Shown: positions 1 through 7,808, counted from the stretch's first letter. The stretch: DNA of 13,719 nucleotides from Chthoniobacter flavus (GCA_945903555.1 CAMDOJ010000028.1:1-13719); one strand, 5' to 3'. The notes: a model not told the origin generated them from the letters alone. Program-made: numbers and translations.

Positions 1-1073
1 GCTTGGTGCTGACCGAGACTCTCGACCATCTGCGTGAGCAACGCGTCCGTCTGCTCGATTTGCTCCTCCTGGGTGCGGATTTTCTCTTCCGCTTGGCTGA
101 TATCCAATCTGTGACGATCTATCAACGTGGCCGACTCGGCACTCCGCTCATGGTTGGTTTGAATCCGGTTCTCGGCGGAAAACACACGGTTGCGGAGCGT
201 CTGCATTCCGTCTCGAATCGTTTCCGCCTCGGTTTCCAGTTCCTGCAAACCCTGCCTGAGTTCGGCGAGTTCGGCCTCCTGACTAGCAATTTCCTGCTCG
301 TGGCCCTGCCTGTTTTCCTCGCCTCCATTGAGCCGCGAACGCAGCGAATCCAACTCACTAGAAAGATGGCGATAGGTGTTATAAGAAAGATGGGTATCGA
401 AAACCCTCAAATCCTGAAGAATGGATTGATAGCGTCGCGCCTTAGCTGCCTGACGCTGCAGCGATCCGATCTGCCTCTTAACTTCTTTGATGATGTCTTG
501 AACACGCACCAAGTTCGACTCGCTGAGCTCCAACTTGCGGAGCGCTTCTTTTTTCTGCGACTTGAATTTTGTGATTCCGGCAGCCTCTTCGAAAATAGCA
601 CGCCGATCCTCGGGGCGATTACTCAAAATCTGATCGATCTTGCCCTGCTCCATGATCGAGTAGGCACTGCGACCGACGCCTGTATCCATGAAAAGTTGAT
701 GGATATCCTTAAGGCGGCAGGCCGTTTTATTGAGAAAATATTCGCTCTTTCCATCGCGATAAACGCGGCGCGTGATGCGAACTTCATTCCATTCCACGCC
801 CAATTCTTTTTCGCATTCCGCAAAGGTCATCGAAACCTCCGCCATGCCAAGAGGCGGACGGCTATCCGTGCCGCTAAAAATCACGTCCGCCATCTCGCCG
901 CCGCGAAGCGCCTTGGCCGACTGCTCGCCCAGCACCCATCGGATCGAGTCGAGCACATTGGATTTTCCGCAACCGTTTGGACCGACCACGGCGGTGACCT
1001 CCCGATGAAAATTCAGGACAGTTTTTGCGGCGAAGGATTTGAATCCGATGATTTCCAGAGATTGCAGATACAT
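1..1073 (-). CDS. smc: Chromosome segregation ATPase SMC, N-terminal part (cut by window edge)
   Basis: SMC dimers bind the chromosome and, with kleisin ScpA and ScpB, organise and segregate it using ATP. Read on the minus strand, the frame opens with MYLQSLEIIGFKSFA, the usual SMC N-terminus. The Walker A motif GPNGCGKS is at residues 31-38, the arginine-finger segment ALRGG at 55-59 (R57), and the Q-loop region SIMEQGKIDQIL at 139-150 (Q143). FEEAAGI follows, and from about residue 170 the chain is a long Glu/Lys/Arg/Gln-rich coiled coil. The frame stays open to base 1, so 357 of roughly 1,150-1,250 residues are visible; the hinge, second coiled coil and C-terminal Walker B head are outside. 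The ATG at 1073-1071 fits the family start exactly. No Shine-Dalgarno precedes it. It is divergent from the peptidase gene. Confidence 0.97.
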   Translation of the reverse strand, partial: MYLQSLEIIGFKSFAAKTVLNFHREVTAVVGPNGCGKSNVLDSIRWVLGEQSAKALRGGEMADVIFSGTDSRPPLGMAEVSMTFAECEKELGVEWNEVRITRRVYRDGKSEYFLNKTACRLKDIHQLFMDTGVGRSAYSIMEQGKIDQILSNRPEDRRAIFEEAAGITKFKSQKKEALRKLELSESNLVRVQDIIKEVKRQIGSLQRQAAKARRYQSILQDLRVFDTHLSYNTYRHLSSELDSLRSRLNGGEENRQGHEQEIASQEAELAELRQGLQELETEAETIRDGMQTLRNRVFSAENRIQTNHERSAESATLIDRHRLDISQAEEKIRTQEEQIEQTDALLTQMVESLGQHQ

Positions 1074-1188
1074 GGGAATTCGGTTAAAAGATGATTTCAA
1101 GCCTAAATGGCGACCTTGCCAGAACAAGAAAAAAATACAACATCAAGGGAGCTTTTCGACCCTCTACCACAATATATTGACATCTCAT
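1074..1188. promoter_or_regulatory. Divergent intergenic region between smc and the M20 peptidase
   Basis: These 115 bases separate two divergent genes, so by topology they should hold both promoters. I cannot assign convincing -35/-10 pairs. On the plus strand, TATATT at 1173-1178 resembles a -10 box (5 of 6) but would give a leader of only a few bases, and it lacks a good -35. TTGCCA at 1116-1121 resembles a -35 box, but the nearest -10-like sequence, TACAAC at 1136, is only 14 bases away. An A-run at 1129-1135 may bend the DNA. Only the existence of promoters here is inferred; their exact positions are not supported. Confidence 0.3.
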
Positions 1189-2526
1189 ATGAACGACCCT
1201 CGCATTGACGAACTTATGGAATTTGTTCGGATTCCCAGTGTTTCCGCCCAAAGCGCTCACCAACCCGACATGCAATCGTGTGCCGAGTGGTTGCTAGCGA
1301 AGCTGCGCGCGATCGGCCTCGATGCCCGACTCGAACCCACCGCCGGTCACCCTGTGGTTTTAGCGAAGACGCCGCACGATCCCGCCAAGCAAACGGTGCT
1401 CATCTACGGTCATTACGACGTCCAGCCGCCAGAGCCACTGGAACTCTGGACCTCACCGCCCTTCGCTCCCGAAATCCGTGAAGGCCGCCTCTACGGTCGC
1501 GGGGCGAGTGACAACAAGGGCCAGATTTTAGCCCATATTCTCGGCGTCCGCGAAGCGTTGGCGGAAGGTCCACTCCCTGTGAATGTGATTTTTCTCATCG
1601 AAGGTGAAGAGGAAATCGGCAGCACCAACCTCACAACATTTTTGGAAAAAAACCGCGCCGAACTCGCATGCGACGCCATCGCCATCTCGGACACTGGAAT
1701 GGCTGCCGAGGGCTACCCGACCCTCAGTTACGCGCTTCGAGGCATCGCCACCATGGAAGTGAAAGTCCTCGGCCCCTCGCATGATCTTCACTCCGGCATC
1801 TACGGTGGCGCAGTGGCGAATCCCGTCACAGCGGCCGCCCGACTCATTGCGAGTCTTCACGATGACGCTGGCCGCATTGCGATCGATGGGTTTTATGATG
1901 ACGTGAAGGAAATGGCGGATTGGGAACGTGACGCAGCTGCGGAATCTCCCCTTCAAGATTGCGACATCGCCAGGCAAGCCGGCGTCAGCGAACTCGCCGG
2001 CGAGGCCGGCTACTACGCCATCGAGCGCATCGGAGCTCGCCCGACAGCGGAAATAAACGGCATTGGCGGTGGGTACCAAGGCGAAGGCAGTAAAACCGTC
2101 CTGCCTAGTGAAGCCTTTTTTAAAGTGTCTTTCCGCCTCGTTCACAACCAAAAGCCCGATCAGATCCTAGCTTTGGCCGCTCGCCATTTTCAAAAAAACC
2201 GCCCACCTGGGATTCGCATCGAGATCACGAACGGCCACGGCGGTGAACCCTTCGCCTTCGATCCGACAAGCACTCAAGGCCTTGCCGCCTGCCGCGCACT
2301 GAACGAAACCTTCGGTCGTCGGCCAGCCCTCACCCGCGAAGGCGGCTCCATCCCGATCCTCACCGATTTTCAAAAAATTCTCGGCCACCCGGCTCTCCTC
2401 CTTGCACTAGCGTCACCAGATTGTCGCGCGCATGCCCCCAACGAGAGTTTCCCAATCGCAAATTTCCTCGCTGGCATCCGCCTCAATCGGGCCCTCCTGC
2501 GTGAATTGGCGACCGCCGGATCTTAA
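1189..2526 (+). CDS. M20 family metallopeptidase (dipeptidase)
   Basis: A cytoplasmic di-zinc peptidase of the M20 (CNDP/ArgE/DapE) family, expected to hydrolyse dipeptides or related amide substrates. Numbered from the ATG at 1189 (445 residues), the metal and catalytic residues are present: H75 and D77 in YGHYDVQP, bridging D108 in GRGASDNKG, general base E141 and ligand E142 in EGEEEIGS, D168 in AISDTGM, and H415 in the C-terminal AHAPNE. A lid/dimerisation domain sits between, with the conserved HDLHSG segment after residue 190. Length is normal for bacterial dipeptidases of this type. The frame continues upstream to a TTG at 1039, but that extension overlaps smc and has no family resemblance, so the ATG at 1189 is chosen. 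No Shine-Dalgarno is seen. The exact substrate cannot be told from sequence. It probably has its own transcript, because 147 bases and a hairpin separate it from ctaD. Confidence 0.93.
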   Translation: MNDPRIDELMEFVRIPSVSAQSAHQPDMQSCAEWLLAKLRAIGLDARLEPTAGHPVVLAKTPHDPAKQTVLIYGHYDVQPPEPLELWTSPPFAPEIREGRLYGRGASDNKGQILAHILGVREALAEGPLPVNVIFLIEGEEEIGSTNLTTFLEKNRAELACDAIAISDTGMAAEGYPTLSYALRGIATMEVKVLGPSHDLHSGIYGGAVANPVTAAARLIASLHDDAGRIAIDGFYDDVKEMADWERDAAAESPLQDCDIARQAGVSELAGEAGYYAIERIGARPTAEINGIGGGYQGEGSKTVLPSEAFFKVSFRLVHNQKPDQILALAARHFQKNRPPGIRIEITNGHGGEPFAFDPTSTQGLAACRALNETFGRRPALTREGGSIPILTDFQKILGHPALLLALASPDCRAHAPNESFPIANFLAGIRLNRALLRELATAGS

Positions 2527-2539
2527 TCGATTCGTCCTT

Positions 2540-2558
2540 CGATCGATCCACTCGATCG
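2540..2558 (+). terminator. Perfect hairpin after the peptidase gene; possible terminator without T-tract
   Basis: CGATCGA (2540-2546), loop TCCAC, TCGATCG (2552-2558) form a perfect 7-bp stem with a 5-base loop, starting 13 bases after the peptidase stop codon. The bases that follow are C-rich rather than T-rich, so it is not a classic intrinsic terminator. It could be a transcript-end or stability hairpin, or a protein-binding palindrome. A T7 run (2605-2611) lies 46 bases further on and is too far to pair with it functionally. Confidence 0.3.
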
Positions 2559-2614
2559 CCCCCGCACCATCGAAACCCATGTCCCCATTCCGGCCAACCA
2601 AATATTTTTTTATG

Positions 2615-2641
2615 TTCAACGAAGGGGATTTGATCTTTAAT
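2615..2641 (+). promoter_or_regulatory. Weak candidate promoter for the oxidase operon
   Basis: TTTAAT at 2636-2641 matches a sigma-70 -10 box in 5 of 6 positions. The best -35-like element is TTCAAC at 2615-2620 (3 of 6), with a short 15-base spacer. Transcription would start near 2648, giving a leader of about 25 bases for ctaD. The long gap after the peptidase gene and the tight packing downstream make an operon promoter here likely, but these particular boxes are weak. Confidence 0.22.
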
Positions 2642-2673
2642 TCACACTCGAAAACTCAAAACCCATTGTTCAA

Positions 2674-4449
2674 ATGACAACAATCACAGCGGACACACCA
2701 GTTAACGATACTAACGCAACCCATGCCCACGACGAGCACCATGATGTAGGGTTTATAAAAAAATATCTTTGGACCTACGATCATAAGATGATCGGGCTCC
2801 AATATCTCTGGACGGCACTCGCTTTTCTTTTCATCGGCGGAGCCCTGGCTCTCGGCGTGCGCTGGCAACTGGGTTTCCCAGGCGCTCCAATTCCGATCAT
2901 CGGCCATCTCCTTCCCACCACGATCGCCGTCGATGGCTCGATCATCCCCGGTGGCTACAACGTGCTGGTAACGATGCATGCGACAGTCATGGTTTTCTTT
3001 GTTGTGATGCCCCTGCTCATCGGTGCTTTCGGAAACTACCTTATCCCACTCCAGATTGGGGCCGGAGATATGGCGTTCCCTTTACTTAACGAGCTGAGCT
3101 ACTGGCTATATGTACTCTCGGGCGTGATCCTCATGGCTGCATTTTTCGTCCCAGGTGGTGCTCCGGGTACTGGATGGACTGGTTACGCTCCGCTCAGCTC
3201 CGTGGCGGCCTATAATGGAACTCCGATAGGCCAAGGGCTATGGGGCATTGCCTTATTTGTTAATGGTCTTTCCTCGATCGCCGGCGCGACCAACTACGTC
3301 ACTACGATCGTCAATATGCGGGCCCCAGGCATGAAGATGTTCCGCATGCCTCTCCCGGTCTGGTCCCTTTTCATCACGGCGATTCTCCTCATTCTCGCAG
3401 TGCCCATTCTTTCCGCCGCAGCGGCCATGCTCTTTGCAGACCTCAACCTCGGCACCAGTTTCTTTTCACCTCAGGGTGGCGGTCAACCCCTCCTCTGGCA
3501 GCACCTTTTCTGGTTCTTCGGTCACCCCGAAGTTTACATCATGATCCTTCCCGCGATGGGTCTGACCTCGGAAATCCTTGCTGTATTTGCGCGCAAACCG
3601 ATCTTCGGTTACAAAGCGATGGTCTACGCGATGATCGCCATCGGTGGCTTGGGCTTCATCGTTTGGGGTCACCACATGTTTGTGAGCGGAATGAGCCTCA
3701 CTTTGAGCGCGGCCTTTTCTGTATCGACCATGGTCATCGCCGTTCCTTCGGCCATCAAAACATTCAACTGGATGGGAACCATCTGGCGCGGGTCGATCGA
3801 GTTCACCACAGCAATGTGTTTCGCCTTGGCTTTCGTTTCGATGTTCGTCATCGGCGGGTTGAGCGGCATCTTCATGGCATCGACGCCGGTCGATCTCTTC
3901 GTCCACCACACCTACTTCATCGTGGCCCACTTCCACTATGTGCTCTTCGGAGGTAGTATTTTCGCTATCTTTGGAGCGATCTATTTCTGGTTCCCAAAAA
4001 TGTTCGGCCGCATGCTCGGTGAAACCCTCGGTAAATGGCACTTCTTTCTGACCTTTATATTTTTTAACCTCACGTTCTTCCCGATGCACAATCTCGGTCT
4101 GGGCGGAATGATGCGACGCATCGCGGACCCAACCGTCTACGACCACCTTCGCCAGTTGCAACCGCTCAACCAACTCTGCACGATAGGCGCGATGGGACTC
4201 GGTCTCACAACCTTTGTTTTCCTCTGGAACGTCATTTCCAGTCTTCGAAATGGCAAAAAGGCCTCCAACAATCCTTGGAATGCGAACACGCTGGAGTGGA
4301 CCGTTGCATCGCCTCCCGGCCATGGCAACTTCCCAGTCACGCCCATAGTTTATCATGGTCCCTACGAGTATAGCGTTCCTGGCATCGAACGGGATTTCTT
4401 GATGCAGACGGAAAAAGCTCCCGAGGGCGCCCAGCTTGAATCCCACTAA
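2674..4449 (+). CDS. ctaD: Cytochrome c oxidase subunit I, aa3 type (family A1)
   Basis: Catalytic subunit of the terminal oxidase: reduces O2 to water and pumps protons across the cytoplasmic membrane. The protein has 591 residues and about 12 membrane helices. Key residues fall on the same numbers as in Rhodobacter sphaeroides subunit I: low-spin haem ligands H102 and H421, haem a3 ligand H419, CuB ligands H284, H333 and H334, cross-link tyrosine Y288, D-channel N121, D132, N139, S200, S201, N207 and E286, K-channel K362, and propionate arginines R481 and R482. HPEVY containing E286 places it in family A1. The oddity is residue 412, next to H411: it is His (codon CAC) where a Mg-ligating Asp is the rule. 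The N-terminus is His-rich (residues 17-23). The first gene of the cluster, it is preceded by neither a subunit II gene nor a Shine-Dalgarno. ATG at 2674 is the natural start. Confidence 0.98.
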   Translation: MTTITADTPVNDTNATHAHDEHHDVGFIKKYLWTYDHKMIGLQYLWTALAFLFIGGALALGVRWQLGFPGAPIPIIGHLLPTTIAVDGSIIPGGYNVLVTMHATVMVFFVVMPLLIGAFGNYLIPLQIGAGDMAFPLLNELSYWLYVLSGVILMAAFFVPGGAPGTGWTGYAPLSSVAAYNGTPIGQGLWGIALFVNGLSSIAGATNYVTTIVNMRAPGMKMFRMPLPVWSLFITAILLILAVPILSAAAAMLFADLNLGTSFFSPQGGGQPLLWQHLFWFFGHPEVYIMILPAMGLTSEILAVFARKPIFGYKAMVYAMIAIGGLGFIVWGHHMFVSGMSLTLSAAFSVSTMVIAVPSAIKTFNWMGTIWRGSIEFTTAMCFALAFVSMFVIGGLSGIFMASTPVDLFVHHTYFIVAHFHYVLFGGSIFAIFGAIYFWFPKMFGRMLGETLGKWHFFLTFIFFNLTFFPMHNLGLGGMMRRIADPTVYDHLRQLQPLNQLCTIGAMGLGLTTFVFLWNVISSLRNGKKASNNPWNANTLEWTVASPPGHGNFPVTPIVYHGPYEYSVPGIERDFLMQTEKAPEGAQLESH

Positions 4450-4460
4450 AGGTCAGGTGC

Positions 4461-5507
4461 ATGGGTAGCCAAAACTCATCGCTGGATCTCCGACGAGTCG
4501 GGGTGCATGCTTGGTCTTGGTTCACACTTGCATCCACATTCCTCTTGCTCTGCAGCGGGGGGATCGTGACCTCGAAGGGCGTGGGCATGTCCGTTCCGGA
4601 TTGGCCCACCACCTATGGCTACAATATGTTTCTCTTCCCGATCTCCGGTTGGGTGGGCGGGATCTTTTACGAGCATGCCCACCGTCTCATCGCTTCTGGA
4701 GTCGGTTTGCTGACCATGATATTGGCCGCTTGGTTGCTAGCCGTAGAGCCTCGCCGATGGGTTAAGAATCTTGGCGTCATCGCCTTTGTCGCCGTTTGTG
4801 TTCAAGGCCTCCTTGGCGGCTTGCGGGTCTCGCTTTTCAAGGATGAAATTGGCATTTTCCACGCCATGTTGGCCCAATCGTTTTTTTGCCTCCTTGGCAT
4901 CATCACGATTGCCACAAGCCCTAAGTTCTTTCGCGGGGGTTGGGATGTCTTTATTCCAGATCCGGTTCTAAAAAAACTGGCCCTTCTTTCGACGGTGCTG
5001 ATTTTTGTTCAACTCGCCCTCGGAGCCACCATGCGCCACGAGCATGCGGGCCTCGCAATCCCTGATTTCCCTTTGGCCTATGGAGAAATACTCCCGGATA
5101 CCGCTCCTACGGCACTCGAGGCGATCAATACCAAACGCCTCGCGGACGACATCGTGCCCACAAGCGCTGCCCAGATTTGGATTCAGATGGCCCATCGCGG
5201 CGTTGCGATTGGCATTTTCCTTGCCGTAGTTTCTGTTGCCCTTCGCGCCTTCCGCAACTTAGTGGCACGTCGCGCCTTGGTCTGGAGCTGTATCTGGTTG
5301 CTAATGATCTTCTGCCAAGTTCTCCTTGGCGCGTGGACGATTTGGTCGAACAAAGCGGCGGATGTGGCCACGATCCACATGGCCCTCGGAGCCCTCTCGC
5401 TTTTCTTGGGTGTCATTTTTTGCTTTCGCCTCCACCGAGGCATTCAAGCAGGGCGCTTTTGCGTTCCTGACACCCAGACAGCAAGAGATTTTTCTTCCAT
5501 CGCATGA
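4461..5507 (+). CDS. ctaA: Haem A synthase (CtaA/COX15 family)
   Basis: Membrane enzyme oxidising the C8 methyl of haem O to a formyl group, giving the haem A needed by subunit I. The 348-residue protein has eight predicted membrane helices in two related halves. The diagnostic residues are present: E71 and H74 in EHAHR, H134 in IFHAML, H245 in QMAHRG and H306 in TIHMALG, corresponding to E57, H60, H123, H216 and H278 of Bacillus CtaA. Each half carries a similar extracytoplasmic loop motif: VPDWPTTYG (45-53) and IPDFPLAYG (200-208). The second half has a long polar insert at about 209-235. The start at 4461 lies 11 bases after ctaD and has the only reasonable ribosome-binding-like sequence of the cluster (aaaggtcagg). 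Its stop overlaps ctaB by 4 bases. Confidence 0.96.
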   Translation: MGSQNSSLDLRRVGVHAWSWFTLASTFLLLCSGGIVTSKGVGMSVPDWPTTYGYNMFLFPISGWVGGIFYEHAHRLIASGVGLLTMILAAWLLAVEPRRWVKNLGVIAFVAVCVQGLLGGLRVSLFKDEIGIFHAMLAQSFFCLLGIITIATSPKFFRGGWDVFIPDPVLKKLALLSTVLIFVQLALGATMRHEHAGLAIPDFPLAYGEILPDTAPTALEAINTKRLADDIVPTSAAQIWIQMAHRGVAIGIFLAVVSVALRAFRNLVARRALVWSCIWLLMIFCQVLLGAWTIWSNKAADVATIHMALGALSLFLGVIFCFRLHRGIQAGRFCVPDTQTARDFSSIA

Positions 5508-6394
5508 AGACCGCTGCCGTGCCACAGGAAGGCCCTAAAATGGGTCTTTGGGACGATGTCCTTGTTTTAGTTAAAGCACGCCTCTCTTTGCTTGTTCTCA
5601 TCACCACGCTGGTGGGATTCCTTCTCGGCTGGAAAGGTCCGTTTGATTGGGTGGTGCTCACGGCGACCCTTTTGGGGACGGCGCTCTGCGCCGCAGGTGC
5701 ATCGGCATTGAATCAGTGGTGGGAACGGGATATCGATGCCAATATGAAGCGCACCATGGATCGTCCGCTTCCGGCCCGACGCATGCGTCCCATGGATGCC
5801 CTCCTTTTTGGGTTGTTTTTTTCTTCTACAGGCGTGGCTGTCCTTACCCTTTTCACAAACTGGGATGCCGCATTCCTCGCCTTCGCGACGATCGCCATTT
5901 ACATCTTAGTTTATACCCCGATGAAGCGGATCAGCTCGCTCAATACGCTGGTCGGGGCGGTTCCTGGCGCTATCCCGCCACTCATTGGATGGATGGCTGC
6001 GCGCGGCAACTACGACCTTGAGGGGTGTCTACTTTTTGCCATCCTCTGGTTCTGGCAAATGCCACATTTTCTCGCTATCGCGTGGATGTATAAGGAGGAC
6101 TACGCTCAAGGGGGATTTGTGATGCTCACCGCGAACGACCCAGATTGCGCTACGACTTCCCGTCAGGCGCTTCTGTATTCGATCTGTTTGTTGCTGGTGA
6201 CTCTCGTGCCAGGCGTTTTGGGGTTCAACTCGCCTGTTTACTTTTTTGGCGCCCTGCTTCTGGGCCTCGTCTTTTCGGGATTTGCGGTCCTTTTTATTCG
6301 TCGCCGAGATCGCCACGCGGCACGCAACCTTTTCTTTGCCTCGATCGTTTACCTTCCTGTCCTACTCGGTCTTCTGGTGGCCACGAAACGATGA
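5504..6394 (+). CDS. ctaB: Protohaem IX farnesyltransferase (haem O synthase)
   Basis: Integral membrane UbiA-family prenyltransferase that adds a farnesyl group from farnesyl diphosphate to haem B, giving haem O, the substrate of CtaA. The protein has 296 residues and about nine helices. The first polyprenyl-binding motif runs from N70 through D76 and D78 to MDRPLP (85-90). The second conserved block, YTPMKR (137-142) to GAVPGAIPPLIGW (151-163), and the family segment WQMPHFLAIAW (184-194) are intact. The start ATG at 5504 overlaps the ctaA stop as ATGA, suggesting translational coupling. An internal ATG at 5540 (M13) would also leave the fold complete. No Shine-Dalgarno. Gene order ctaA-ctaB agrees with the two-step route to haem A. 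Confidence 0.97.
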   Translation: MKTAAVPQEGPKMGLWDDVLVLVKARLSLLVLITTLVGFLLGWKGPFDWVVLTATLLGTALCAAGASALNQWWERDIDANMKRTMDRPLPARRMRPMDALLFGLFFSSTGVAVLTLFTNWDAAFLAFATIAIYILVYTPMKRISSLNTLVGAVPGAIPPLIGWMAARGNYDLEGCLLFAILWFWQMPHFLAIAWMYKEDYAQGGFVMLTANDPDCATTSRQALLYSICLLLVTLVPGVLGFNSPVYFFGALLLGLVFSGFAVLFIRRRDRHAARNLFFASIVYLPVLLGLLVATKR

Positions 6395-6516
6395 AAAAAC
6401 ACACAACAAAACGCGCAAATTTGTTTGTCATGGCATCGCTATGGCTTTTTGCTATTTCACTCGCCGCGGTAGTTCTGATACTCATGAACATTCGCGGTCC
6501 GCTCCAAGCGCCGTAA
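6391..6516 (+). CDS. 41-residue single-helix membrane protein in the oxidase operon
   Basis: A short unrecognised gene whose ATG overlaps the ctaB stop as ATGA (6391-6394), so it is probably translated by coupling to ctaB. The peptide has a strongly basic N-terminus (KKHTTKR), one hydrophobic helix at about residues 10-33, and a short tail, RGPLQAP. This predicts an N-in, single-pass membrane protein. Size, topology and position just before subunit III recall the small accessory subunits (subunit IV type) of bacterial aa3 oxidases, but I see no sequence similarity that proves it. There is a 25-base gap before subunit III. Alternatives are an assembly factor or a non-conserved frame; the precise overlap, basic start and clean helix favour a real gene. 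Confidence 0.72.
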   Translation: MKKHTTKRANLFVMASLWLFAISLAAVVLILMNIRGPLQAP

Positions 6517-6541
6517 CCAATTTAAAAAACCACAACCAACT

Positions 6542-7165
6542 ATGTCTACAGCAGCACTCACTCACGACTCCCAAGAACACCAAGGAGCACCAGCCGCCAC
6601 TTGCAAATTCGGGATGATCATTTTCCTGATCTCCGAGGCGATGCTTTTCGCGGGGCTCCTCGGTGGTTATGTGGTCCTCCGCATATCTTTGAATGGATTC
6701 CCTTGGCAAGCTGGTCATGCTTGGCCTCCGAGCGCCGACATTCCCCATCTGCCCGTTTTCCTCACTTCGATCAATACGGTCTTTCTCCTTTCCAGCAGTT
6801 GCACGTTTCACCTTTCCGAAGTTGCCGTTGGTAAAGGGAAATCCGGCCTAGGTTGGCTTGCGGTCACTATTTTCTTGGGCTCATTGTTCGTTGGCGTTCA
6901 GTGCTACGAATGGACCCACCTTTACCACGAGGGTCTTTGGTTCAATACCGGTGGCGTCTTTGGCTCGAGCTTTTTCCTCATCACCGGATTCCACGGAGTC
7001 CACGTTGCCATCGGCGTGGCACTCATCATCTGGTGCTTCCTTCGCCAAGCTTTCACTCATTGCTTCACTCCATCCAACCACATAGCCCTGCAGAATGTGG
7101 CCCTCTATTGGCACTTTGTTGATGTGGTCTGGATCGTTGTGCTGACCCTTCTTTACTATGTCTGA
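6542..7165 (+). CDS. ctaE: Cytochrome c oxidase subunit III
   Basis: Core non-catalytic subunit of the haem-copper oxidase, thought to support proton uptake and stabilise subunit I. The 207-residue protein is the short form with about five membrane helices (roughly 22-45, 70-88, 104-122, 138-168, 184-206), lacking the first two helices of the seven-helix mitochondrial type. Family signatures visible are ISEAMLFAG with E32, YEWTHL (122-127), ITGFHGVHV (147-155) and the C-terminal WHFVDVVW (190-197). The leader before the ATG is A- and C-rich with no Shine-Dalgarno. Its end overlaps the Sco gene by 8 bases (7158-7165), indicating a shared transcript and coupled translation. Confidence 0.95.
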   Translation: MSTAALTHDSQEHQGAPAATCKFGMIIFLISEAMLFAGLLGGYVVLRISLNGFPWQAGHAWPPSADIPHLPVFLTSINTVFLLSSSCTFHLSEVAVGKGKSGLGWLAVTIFLGSLFVGVQCYEWTHLYHEGLWFNTGGVFGSSFFLITGFHGVHVAIGVALIIWCFLRQAFTHCFTPSNHIALQNVALYWHFVDVVWIVVLTLLYYV

Positions 7166-7808
7166 TCCTGAGGAGCGGCCAGGGATTCCCCGCTTGGGCT
7201 GGGCGATAGCCTTTCTTGCCGTATCCATGCTCCTCGGCGTGGCCTTTACCAATCTTAAAAATGCCCGCCCCTTTATCGTTCCGGGTCACTTGCAAAAAAT
7301 CTCCCAAGTGCCAGATTTCTCCCTCACGGATCAAACGGGTCGCACCGTCACTCTTGCCGACCTCAAAGGAAAAATCTGGGTCGCCAATTTCATTTTTACC
7401 CGCTGCAAGGGCCCGTGTCCGCTTTCGACACTCCGAATGGCGGAACTCAACAAGCGCCTCACTAAAGCCCGCAAGGAAATCCAACTCATCTCGTTCACCG
7501 TCGATCCCGATCATGACACCCCCGCCGTGCTGACCGAATACGCGAAGCCGTCAGAAGCCGACCCTGCCTACTGGCAATTCCTCACTGGTCCAAGTGCAGA
7601 TATAAACGATATCGTCGTAAAAGGGTTGCTCCAACCCCTCGCCAAGGAGCCTGATGGCACACCGGCGCACTCCACCCGATTTGTGATTGTTGACGCGAAC
7701 GGCTCGCTTCGCGGATATCAGGATAGCGCTGACCCCGAAGTCCTCCAGAAACTCATGATCGACTTGGGCGATCTTCTGCGCGAAAGTAAGAGTCATAATA
7801 CCAAATGA
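7158..7808 (+). CDS. sco: Sco1/SenC-family copper chaperone, membrane anchored
   Basis: Thioredoxin-fold protein that delivers copper to, or keeps reduced, the CuA site of oxidase subunit II on the outer face of the cytoplasmic membrane. Of 216 residues, 12-31 form one N-terminal anchor helix and the rest is the periplasmic domain, starting VPDFSLTDQTG (51-61). The copper-binding motif CKGPC gives C83 and C87, and the conserved distal histidine is H171 in AHSTRFVIVD. The family segment ISFTVDPDHDTP (111-122) is present. The start overlaps subunit III by 8 bases and the stop overlaps the next small gene by 4. The presence of Sco implies a CuA-bearing subunit II in the cell, although none is encoded in this window. 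Confidence 0.95.
   Translation: MSDPEERPGIPRLGWAIAFLAVSMLLGVAFTNLKNARPFIVPGHLQKISQVPDFSLTDQTGRTVTLADLKGKIWVANFIFTRCKGPCPLSTLRMAELNKRLTKARKEIQLISFTVDPDHDTPAVLTEYAKPSEADPAYWQFLTGPSADINDIVVKGLLQPLAKEPDGTPAHSTRFVIVDANGSLRGYQDSADPEVLQKLMIDLGDLLRESKSHNTK

Noticed and set aside
3..1094. Long plus-strand open frame across the left edge (about 360 codons)
   Set aside because: It is codon-aligned antisense to the clear smc frame, has no family resemblance, and owes its openness to the composition of smc.
1039..1188. In-frame upstream extension of the peptidase to a TTG
   Set aside because: It would overlap the 5' end of smc and add 50 residues unlike any M20 N-terminus; ATG 1189 fits the family.
1177..1205. 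Perfect TTGACA with TCGCAT 17 bases downstream
   Set aside because: The -35 box is only 6 bases before the peptidase ATG. A transcript from it would start inside the gene near 1212 and need ATG 1216, which would cut into the first conserved helix. The -10 matches only 3 of 6.
1528..2151. 207-codon minus-strand open frame opposite the peptidase gene
   Set aside because: Antisense to the M20 catalytic domain with no recognisable features.
3466..4446. 326-codon minus-strand open frame opposite ctaD
   Set aside because: Antisense to the ctaD 3' half, with a His/Asp/Glu/Arg-rich composition typical of a shadow of hydrophobic codons.
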